A DNA stretch of 6,478 nt from contig CAMHRJ010000131.1 of the NCBI GenBank assembly GCA_946187475.1, positions 1 through 6,478 on the forward strand, read 5' to 3'. A program made the position numbers and the translations under genes. Source of the stretch: an uncultured Clostridia bacterium (GTDB taxonomy: Bacteria > Bacillota > Clostridia > Oscillospirales > Oscillospiraceae). This document shows positions 1-5,192 of this stretch, one piece after another (the stretch's first letter is position 1; each line of letters begins with the position of its first letter). The notes beneath the pieces were generated by a model. That model searched no databases. It saw only the letters and a list, made by a program, of their open reading frames with translations, and was not told the DNA's origin.

Positions 1-1
1 C

Positions 2-232
2 CGTCTGACCCGCAACTGCCAGAAAACCGGCGTCATCCGCAGCAAGGAGCCGCCGGAGCTGCTGGGGCCGCTGTTCGTGGACCTGGTGTATCAGATGATC
101 TATACCTGGTGCAGCCGCAAGGGCGACTTCCCTTTGCGGGCCCGGTCGCGGCAAATGACGGAGATGATCGCGGACGTGGCGCCGGAGTACCGCTGGACGG
201 CGGAGCAGCTGGCCCGGGCGGACAAAGCGTAA
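2..232 (+). CDS. C-terminal fragment of a probable TetR/AcrR-family transcriptional regulator (5' truncated by window edge)
   Basis: An open frame enters from the left edge and ends at TAA 230-232, giving 76 residues. The DNA-binding N-terminus lies outside the window, so no helix-turn-helix can be seen. The visible part is helical and ends in a pattern typical of TetR-family ligand-binding domains: a hydrophobic helix followed by Y-x-W-C, a short turn with G-D-F, and a final amphipathic helix (FVDLVYQMIYTWCSRKGDF at about residues 24-42, then an M-x-x-M-I run). TetR C-terminal domains are poorly conserved, so this is recognition by pattern rather than by a diagnostic motif. The gene points the same way as the redox operon and ends 185 bases before it, with a hairpin between them. 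It could regulate that operon, but it could equally belong to an unrelated upstream unit. A different all-helical regulator is the main alternative. Confidence 0.55.
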   Translation, partial: RLTRNCQKTGVIRSKEPPELLGPLFVDLVYQMIYTWCSRKGDFPLRARSRQMTEMIADVAPEYRWTAEQLARADKA

Positions 233-241
233 ATCGGACAA

Positions 242-286
242 AAGTGCCGGAACTGTCTCACGGTTAGAGACGGCTCCGGCATTTTC
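242..286 (+). terminator. Hairpin terminator after the TetR-like gene
   Basis: A 14-bp stem pairs 247-260 with 268-281 (GCCGGAACTGTCTC against GAGACGGCTCCGGC). It has one A/C mismatch, one G-U wobble and a 7-nt loop. The stem can be extended downward by pairing A-rich 242-246 with ATTTT at 282-286. It starts 14 bases after the stop codon at 230-232. The T-tract is short (four T), so on this strand it is a moderate intrinsic terminator; the A-run on the other side would let it work in both directions. Confidence 0.65.
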
Positions 287-325
287 AGCGTCTATCCTGA
301 AACAGCATTTTTGTGAGGTTCTTAG

Positions 326-359
326 AATCGCCTGTCAAGCAATTGACGAGCGATTTTTT
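326..359 (+). terminator. GCAA-loop dyad with T6 tract: second terminator, attenuator or regulator operator
   Basis: AATCGC (326-331) pairs with GCGATT (350-355), and GTCAA (334-338) pairs with TTGAC (343-347). The closing loop is GCAA (339-342), a stable GNRA tetraloop, and a 2x2 internal loop (CT/GA) separates the two helices. The 3' arm runs straight into a T tract (354-359) followed by CTTT. As RNA this is a good intrinsic terminator shape. As DNA it is an imperfect 30-bp palindrome that overlaps a possible -35 element, the size and position expected of a TetR-type operator. The sequence alone does not decide between back-up terminator, leader attenuator and operator. Confidence 0.6.
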
Positions 360-369
360 CTTTGATAAT
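343..369 (+). promoter_or_regulatory. Candidate sigma-70-type promoter for the redox operon
   Basis: TTGACG (343-348) is followed 15 bases later by GATAAT (364-369). Both are close to the consensus hexamers, but the spacer is shorter than the preferred 17. The -35 element lies in the 3' arm of the dyad at 326-355, so a protein bound there would block it. A weaker alternative is TTGATA (362-367) with TGTAAA (384-389), spacer 16, which would leave a very short leader before the AGGAGG at 405-410. The region is AT-rich compared with the genes, as expected for a promoter. This is motif matching only. Confidence 0.4.
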
Positions 370-404
370 CTGGCATTAACCATTGTAAAACCAATACTTT
401 TAAC

Positions 405-410
405 AGGAGG
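405..410 (+). promoter_or_regulatory. Ribosome binding site that sets the start of the EFR1-type gene
   Basis: A perfect AGGAGG lies 7 bases upstream of ATG 418. The same frame is open back to a GTG at 313, but that start has no Shine-Dalgarno sequence, and the extra residues would be encoded by the terminator and promoter region. ATG 418 is therefore the start. Confidence 0.9.
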
Positions 411-417
411 AATCCCC

Positions 418-1200
418 ATGAGCACCAACATCATCTATTGCTACTCCGGCTCCGGCCACTGCCTGGACATGGCCAAGAGCATCGCCCGGGAGCTGGGCGA
501 CACGGACATCGTCATGATGCGCAGCTTCCCCGCCAAGACCGACGCCCGGGAGGCCAAGCGCGTGGGCTTCGTCTTCTCCTGCATGGCCGGCGGTCTGCCC
601 GGCAAGATGGAGGAGTATGTGAAGGCCATCCAGGTTTCGCCCGACGCCTACACCTTCGCCGTGGAGCAGTACGCCGGTTATCTGGGCTGCGGTCTGCGGA
701 AGATTAACGACATCGTGCCCCTGGACTACTGGACGGGCGTTTCCAACCACTCCACCGCCATCTGGCTCATGCCCCACATCCTGACCTTCCCGCCCACGAC
801 GCCGAAGATGGCCCAGAAGCGGGTGGACCACAAGGCCAGGACCGTGGCCAAGGCGGTGCTGGCCGGCAAGCGCACCGGGAAGAACCCGCCCAAGGCCAAC
901 CTGTTCGAGCTCATGAGCAACGGCCTCGGCAAGACCAATTCCAAGCGGGTGAAGAAGTTTGCCGCCAATGATTCCTGCATCGGCTGCGGCACCTGCGAGA
1001 AGGTATGTCCCCAGAAGAACATCCGTCTGGAAAACGGCAAGCCCGTCTTCGGCACCGACTGCATCGGCTGCCTGAGCTGCGTGCAGCTCTGCCCCAAGCA
1101 GGCCATCAACATCGGCAAGATCACCGAAAAGCGTGAGCGCTTCCCCAACCGCAAGGTGCAGGCCAGGGAGCTCACGGAGCAGATCATCCACATCGACTGA
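418..1200 (+). CDS. EFR1-type flavodoxin-2x[4Fe-4S] ferredoxin fusion protein
   Basis: This 260-residue cytoplasmic electron carrier has two parts. Residues 1-160 or so are a flavodoxin-like domain. The phosphate loop reads YCYSGSGHCLDMAK (7-20), a variant of the usual S-G-T-G-N-T. A GGLPGKMEEY stretch and a second loop, EQYAGYLGCGL, fit FMN-binding loops of this family. Residues 187-225 are a two-cluster ferredoxin: C187, C190, C193, C197-P, then C215, C218, C221, C225-P, both with C-x2-C-x2-C-x3-C-P spacing. The arrangement and length match EFR1 family ferrodoxins, whose physiological partners are mostly unknown. It is the first gene of the operon, and its stop codon overlaps the ribosome binding site of the molybdoprotein gene. 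A role as one-electron donor or acceptor for the complex encoded downstream is inferred from position only. Whether FMN binds is uncertain because H14-C15 replaces the usual N-T. Confidence 0.88.
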   Translation: MSTNIIYCYSGSGHCLDMAKSIARELGDTDIVMMRSFPAKTDAREAKRVGFVFSCMAGGLPGKMEEYVKAIQVSPDAYTFAVEQYAGYLGCGLRKINDIVPLDYWTGVSNHSTAIWLMPHILTFPPTTPKMAQKRVDHKARTVAKAVLAGKRTGKNPPKANLFELMSNGLGKTNSKRVKKFAANDSCIGCGTCEKVCPQKNIRLENGKPVFGTDCIGCLSCVQLCPKQAINIGKITEKRERFPNRKVQARELTEQIIHID

Positions 1201-1205
1201 GGAGG
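1200..1205 (+). promoter_or_regulatory. Ribosome binding site that sets the start of the molybdoprotein gene
   Basis: AGGAGG begins on the last base of the upstream TGA stop and sits 5 bases before ATG 1211. The frame is open further upstream to an ATG at 1133, but those 26 codons lie inside the preceding gene and give a low-complexity Ser/Arg/Thr-rich peptide. Starting at 1211 puts the iron-sulfur motif at the N-terminus, as the family requires. Confidence 0.9.
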
Positions 1206-1210
1206 AAACC

Positions 1211-3520
1211 ATGGGAGAATGGAAAAAAACCTGGTGCAATCTCTGCGCCGTCACCTGCGGTCTGGAGATGGAGGTAGAGGATAACAGGATCATCAACGTC
1301 CGGCCGGACCCCTCCAGCCCCCGCTCCAACGGCTATTGCTGCCGCAAGGGCCGCAGCGCCAAGTATTTTGTGGAAAACCGGGACCGCCTCATGTACCCGA
1401 AAAAGCGGGTAGGCGACCACTATGAGCGCATCTCCTGGGAGCAGGCTTACAGGGAGATCGGAGAAAAGGCCCGGGCCATCGTGGACAAGTACGGCCCCCG
1501 CTCCACCGCCTTTTTGGGCGGCGGTACCTACTCCATCACCACCCCCGCCGCCACCATGAAGCCCCTGATGTACGCCATCGGCACCCAGTACTTCTTCAAC
1601 CCCGTGGGCGTGGAGTTCATGGGCGACTGGTGGAGCCACGGGCGCATCTTCGGCTATCAGTTCCACTTCCTGGAGCCGGACGACGAGAACAACGAGGCCA
1701 TCGTCTACTGGGGCTCCAACGCCTACGTCGCCCACCAGATGCCCAACGCCAAGCGCACCATCCGCAGCTTCTCCCAGGACCCGGACAAGATGGTCATCGT
1801 GGTGGACCCCCGCCTGTCGGAGACTGCCCGCATGGCGGACCTGCACATCATGCCCCGCATCGGCTCGGACTCCCTGTTCCTGCGTGCCCTGATCGCCCTG
1901 ATCCTGGAGAAGGGCTGGCAGAACCAGGAGTATCTGAACAAATATACCAAGGACTGGGCCCAGGTCCTGCCCTGGTTCAAGAATTTCAACATCGACGCCG
2001 CTCTGGAGGTCTGTGAGGTCTCCCGGGAGACGGCGGAAAAGTTCGCCCGCATCCTCACCACCAAGAAGTGGGGCATGCACCGGGACCTGGGCATCTTCTT
2101 CGGACGCCATTCCACCACCAGCAGCTATCTGGCCCTGATGCTGGCCATCGTCTGCGGCGTGGCCCTGGTGAAGGGCGGCTGCGTCATGCCCGAGCGCGTG
2201 CTCTATCTGGACAGCATCGATGAGCACGACCCGAAAACCTGGCGCACGCCGGTGACCAACCGCTTCGCCGTGGCCAACGCCTTCCCCGAGGGCTGCTTCC
2301 CGGACGAGGTGCTGGGCGACAACGAGGACCGCATCCGCATGGCCTTCAGCGCTCTGACGAACCCCGCCCGCAGCTATCCCGACTCCCAGCGCATGGAGGA
2401 GGCCCTGAAGAAGCTGGAGCTCTTCGTGGCCGTGGACTGCGTGGAGACCGAGACCACCATGCTGGCGGACTATGTCCTGCCCAGCATGAGCGCCTACGAG
2501 GCCGACGGCGACTTCGACATGTTCACCCTGAACTACCCCGAGGTGGTCTGGGGCTGCCGCCGCCGGATCATCCAGCCCTTTGGCGAGGCCAAGGACGACG
2601 CCACGATCTTTGCCGAGCTGACTCAGGCCATGGGCTATCTCCCCGAGCTGCCCAAGAGCCTTTACGATGCGGCGGAGGAAGCCGTCCGCACCGGCGACCG
2701 TCTGAAGTATTTCATGAAGGTGGTCATGTGGATCGGCAAGGGCGGCATGAAGTATTTCGACCAGGCCGCCACCATCATCTGCCTGACCCTGGGCAAAGCC
2801 ATGGGCAGCGGCGGCAGAGCCATGAACTGGGCCGTTTTGATGACGAGCCCCGTGTTCAAGAGCGCTCTTCCCGCCGTGAAGCCCAACACGAAGCTGCATC
2901 CCATTATGTCCAAGCTCCCGGTGTTCAAGGACTGGTGCATCGCGGACGCGGCCTTCGAAGAAGTCATTGCCCACCCCGAGGGCGCCGTCATCGGCATGGC
3001 CGACGTGGAGCACATGATGGAAAAGCATGTGGTGCACAAGGACAAGAAAATGCACCTGTGGGCCCAGGAGATCGAGGAATATCTCAACGAATTCATCACG
3101 CCGGAGGCCGAACGCGCGGCTCTGGAGTTCAAGGACGGGAACAACATGTTCCTCTCCTCCGGCCGCCGGGACGAGGGCGGCGTGAACAACGCCATGCGCA
3201 ACCCCGGCACCAGCCGCTACCGCAATCTGTACACCCTGTGGATGAACCCCGTGGACGCGGAGAACATGGGCATCGCCGACGGCGAGACCGTGAAGCTCTC
3301 CACCAACCGCGGCAGCATCGAGATTCCCGTGGAATACACCTGGCGGGCTGCCCCGGGCTACTGCCTGATGCCCCATTACTTCGGCCTGCACTATCAGGGC
3401 AAGATGCGCGGCATGCACGCAAACTACCTCACGGACAACACCGATTTGGACGCGATCACCGGCAACTCCCATTGGCGGCAGACGCTCTGCCGGGTTGAGA
3501 AGCTGGAAGGGAGGGCCTGA
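1211..3520 (+). CDS. Molybdopterin-dependent oxidoreductase, bis-MGD (formate dehydrogenase/DMSO reductase) superfamily, substrate unknown
   Basis: At 769 residues it is the likely catalytic subunit. The N-terminus binds a [4Fe-4S] cluster: C9-x2-C12-x3-C16, then C44 in the G-Y-C-C-R-K-G version of the family's C-P-K-G motif, followed by a basic residue (K46). The usual domain order follows: ISWEQAYREI (74-83); VVDPR (197-201) with the downstream T-A-x-x-A-D pattern and R-x-G-S-D; CVETETTMLADYVLP (410-424); and a C-terminal molybdopterin-binding beta-barrel from about residue 640, with MNPVDAENMGIADGETV. There is no Tat or Sec signal, so it should be cytoplasmic. At the position where formate dehydrogenases have Sec/Cys-His there is S142-H143 (GDWWSHG), so formate dehydrogenase activity is not supported. 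Ser142, or Asp139, is the candidate metal ligand; Mo versus W cannot be told. The GGGAGG for the next gene lies inside its 3' end, and that gene starts 2 bases after its stop, so the two are probably cotranscribed and co-assembled. An uncharacterised actinobacterial-type Mo-oxidoreductase clade without Cys is a possible relative. Confidence 0.9.
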   Translation: MGEWKKTWCNLCAVTCGLEMEVEDNRIINVRPDPSSPRSNGYCCRKGRSAKYFVENRDRLMYPKKRVGDHYERISWEQAYREIGEKARAIVDKYGPRSTAFLGGGTYSITTPAATMKPLMYAIGTQYFFNPVGVEFMGDWWSHGRIFGYQFHFLEPDDENNEAIVYWGSNAYVAHQMPNAKRTIRSFSQDPDKMVIVVDPRLSETARMADLHIMPRIGSDSLFLRALIALILEKGWQNQEYLNKYTKDWAQVLPWFKNFNIDAALEVCEVSRETAEKFARILTTKKWGMHRDLGIFFGRHSTTSSYLALMLAIVCGVALVKGGCVMPERVLYLDSIDEHDPKTWRTPVTNRFAVANAFPEGCFPDEVLGDNEDRIRMAFSALTNPARSYPDSQRMEEALKKLELFVAVDCVETETTMLADYVLPSMSAYEADGDFDMFTLNYPEVVWGCRRRIIQPFGEAKDDATIFAELTQAMGYLPELPKSLYDAAEEAVRTGDRLKYFMKVVMWIGKGGMKYFDQAATIICLTLGKAMGSGGRAMNWAVLMTSPVFKSALPAVKPNTKLHPIMSKLPVFKDWCIADAAFEEVIAHPEGAVIGMADVEHMMEKHVVHKDKKMHLWAQEIEEYLNEFITPEAERAALEFKDGNNMFLSSGRRDEGGVNNAMRNPGTSRYRNLYTLWMNPVDAENMGIADGETVKLSTNRGSIEIPVEYTWRAAPGYCLMPHYFGLHYQGKMRGMHANYLTDNTDLDAITGNSHWRQTLCRVEKLEGRA

Positions 3521-3522
3521 CC

Positions 3523-3960
3523 ATGAAAGCATATGAGACCATCATCAACGCCGCCCTGCGTGACGGCGGCCTGCTGGATGCGCTGCTGGCGCTCCAGAAG
3601 GCGGAGGGCTATGTCAGCGAGCCGGCCCTCTCCGCCCTGGCGAAGCACGCGGGCGTGAGCCCGGCGGAGCTTTATGACGCGGCGAGCTTCTACTCCATGC
3701 TGCGGTTTGAAAAGCCTGCCCAGACCGAGATCCGCGTCTGCCGGGGCACAGCCTGCCACTCCGGCGGAAATGCCGAACTGGTCGCTGCGCTGGAAGCTGC
3801 CACGGGCGTCCAGCTCGGCGAGAGCAACGAGAAATTCTCCCTAGGCTGGGTCGAATGCCTGGGCCAGTGCCAGGCGGCGCCGAGCATGCTCGTAAACGGC
3901 GAGCTGTACACCGATGTGGAGCTGGACAGAATCCCGGAGCTGCTGGGAGGTGCCAAATGA
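3523..3960 (+). CDS. NuoE/HndA/HydC-like thioredoxin-fold [2Fe-2S] subunit
   Basis: This 145-residue protein has the family's usual length and layout. An N-terminal helical bundle includes LLDALLALQKAEGYVSEPAL (17-36), which matches the L-x-x-Q-x-x-x-G-Y-[IV] signature. A thioredoxin-like domain carries the four cluster ligands, C73-x4-C78 and C112-x3-C116, in the contexts VCRGTAC and ECLGQCQAAP. In complex I, NAD-linked formate dehydrogenases and [FeFe]-hydrogenases this subunit holds a [2Fe-2S] cluster beside the FMN of the NuoF-type partner. Here it sits between the molybdoprotein and the NuoF-like gene. A GGGAGG at 3509-3514 gives an 8-base spacing to ATG 3523, and its stop overlaps the next start by four bases (ATGA), consistent with translational coupling. 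No key residue is missing. Confidence 0.93.
   Translation: MKAYETIINAALRDGGLLDALLALQKAEGYVSEPALSALAKHAGVSPAELYDAASFYSMLRFEKPAQTEIRVCRGTACHSGGNAELVAALEAATGVQLGESNEKFSLGWVECLGQCQAAPSMLVNGELYTDVELDRIPELLGGAK
3945..3950 (+). promoter_or_regulatory. Ribosome binding site for the NuoF-like gene inside the NuoE-like coding region
   Basis: GGGAGG lies 6 bases before ATG 3957, which overlaps the TGA stop of the previous gene as ATGA. The frame is open to an ATG at 3855, but that would add 34 Gly/Ala/Arg-rich residues read from the out-of-frame NuoE-like gene. ATG 3957 is the better start. Confidence 0.85.
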
Positions 3961-5189
3961 AGGAAGTCAGAATTGCACTGAGAAACGTGGGGCACATCGA
4001 CCCCATGTCCATTGACGATTACATCCGGGCCGGCGGCTACGAGGCCCTGAAGCAGGCCCGGAAGATGGATCGCGGCGAGCTGATCGTCACCATCGAAGAG
4101 ACGAGCCGTCTGCGCGGCCGCGGCGGCGCGGCGTTCCCCACCGGCAAGAAGTGGAGCAGCGCCTATAAGAGCGACAGCGAGATCAAGTACATCGTCTGCA
4201 ACGCCGACGAGGGCGAGCCCGGAACCTACAAGGACCGGGTCATCATGGAGGGCGACCCCCATACCGTCATCGAGGGCATCCTCATCGGCGCGTATGCGGT
4301 GGGTGCAAAAGAGTGCTTCATCTACGTCCGCGGCGAATATGAAAACTCGATTCGTCTTCTGCGCAATGCCGTCAAGCAGGCTGAGGAAAAAGGTCTCTGC
4401 GGCGACGTCTCCGTCAAGGTCGTCTCCGGCGCCGGCGCATACGTCTGCGGCGAGGGCACGGCCATCGTGAACTCCCTTGAGGGCGTTCGCGGCGAACCCA
4501 GACTGAAACCGCCCTCCATGGCGGTGGCCGGTCTGCACAAGAAGCCCACCATCGTGAACAACGTGGAGACCTTCGCCGTCATCCCCGAGATCATCACCAA
4601 GGGCGCGGACTGGTTCGGTGCTATTGGCAGTGAGAAATATCCCGGCACCAAGCTCATGTGCATGTCCGGCGACGTGCAGAACAAGGTCTGCGTCGAAGTC
4701 CCCACCAACGCCACCCTGAGCGACGTCGTGGAGGGCTTCGGCGGCGGCGTCAAGGACGGCAAAAAGCTGAAGGCCATCCAGCTGGGCGGCTCCAGCTGCG
4801 GCTTCGTGACCCCCGATCAGCTGGATACGCCGATTGATTTTGATTCCATCCGCGCCATCGGCGCGAGCCTCGGCTCCGGCGCTGTGTACGTCATCGACGA
4901 GACGCGCAACATCGTGGACATCCTGGCCGAGATCGCGAAGTTTTACCGCCACGAGAGCTGCGGCAAATGTTCTCCCTGCCGGGAGGGCACCATGCGCATG
5001 GCGGAGATCCTGGAGAAGATCGCCGCCGGCGAAGGCACCAAGGCGGACATCGAGCTGATCGAATCCATGAGCGACTATATGAAAATGTCCTGCTTCTGCC
5101 CCCTGGGCCAGAGCGCGACCACGGCGTTCATGAGCGCACTCAAGCTGTTCCCCGAAGACTTTGACGCGAAGCTGAGAAAGGAGGCGTGA
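3957..5189 (+). CDS. NuoF-like FMN- and NAD(P)-binding [4Fe-4S] diaphorase subunit
   Basis: This 410-residue subunit exchanges electrons between NAD(P)(H) and the iron-sulfur chain of the complex. The glycine-rich FMN/dinucleotide loop is RGRGGAAFPTGKKW (53-66). NADEGEPGTYKDR (82-94) and GAGAYVCGEGTAIVNSLEG (158-176) are family signatures. The N3-type [4Fe-4S] site is C335-x2-C338-x2-C341 with the distal C381 (CFCPLGQ). A C-terminal helical bundle follows the SLBB-like region. Its length is that of a minimal NuoF. It lacks the N-terminal thioredoxin-like domain and the C-terminal 2x[4Fe-4S] domain found in HydB/HndC proteins of about 600 residues. One unusual residue stands out: the family's C-G-E-E-T is C-G-E-G-T here (G167), next to where the dinucleotide ribose binds. 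The NuoE-like partner is immediately upstream and the HydA-like partner starts 3 bases downstream, as expected for a diaphorase module. Confidence 0.95.
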   Translation: MKEVRIALRNVGHIDPMSIDDYIRAGGYEALKQARKMDRGELIVTIEETSRLRGRGGAAFPTGKKWSSAYKSDSEIKYIVCNADEGEPGTYKDRVIMEGDPHTVIEGILIGAYAVGAKECFIYVRGEYENSIRLLRNAVKQAEEKGLCGDVSVKVVSGAGAYVCGEGTAIVNSLEGVRGEPRLKPPSMAVAGLHKKPTIVNNVETFAVIPEIITKGADWFGAIGSEKYPGTKLMCMSGDVQNKVCVEVPTNATLSDVVEGFGGGVKDGKKLKAIQLGGSSCGFVTPDQLDTPIDFDSIRAIGASLGSGAVYVIDETRNIVDILAEIAKFYRHESCGKCSPCREGTMRMAEILEKIAAGEGTKADIELIESMSDYMKMSCFCPLGQSATTAFMSALKLFPEDFDAKLRKEA

Positions 5190-5192
5190 CCC

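Noticed and set aside
313..417. N-terminal extension of the EFR1 gene from GTG 313
   Set aside because: It would translate the hairpin, T-tract and promoter region. There is no Shine-Dalgarno before GTG 313, whereas ATG 418 has a perfect AGGAGG at 7 bases.
233..417. Molybdenum cofactor or other riboswitch in the leader of the operon
   Set aside because: Only about 40 bases separate the two hairpins and about 58 lie after the second. That is too little for a known aptamer, and no conserved aptamer core is visible.
400..1329. Open frame of 309 codons on the - strand over the EFR1 gene
   Set aside because: Low-complexity Gly/Ala/Leu/Val product with no motif. The + strand carries an unmistakable two-cluster ferredoxin with a proper ribosome binding site.
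1211..3520. Annotation as a formate dehydrogenase alpha subunit
   Set aside because: The neighbourhood invites it, but Ser-His replaces Sec/Cys-His at the active site, and no selenocysteine codon is present.
1184..3532. Very long open frame on the - strand (782 codons) opposite the molybdoprotein gene
   Set aside because: It is antisense to a gene with clear family motifs. The product is His/Gly/Val/Ala-rich with no recognisable domain. High GC and the host codon bias remove stops from this frame.
3690..4952. Open frame of 420 codons on the - strand over the NuoE-like and NuoF-like genes
   Set aside because: Shadow of two conserved genes. It crosses their junction and has no domain signature or plausible ribosome binding site.
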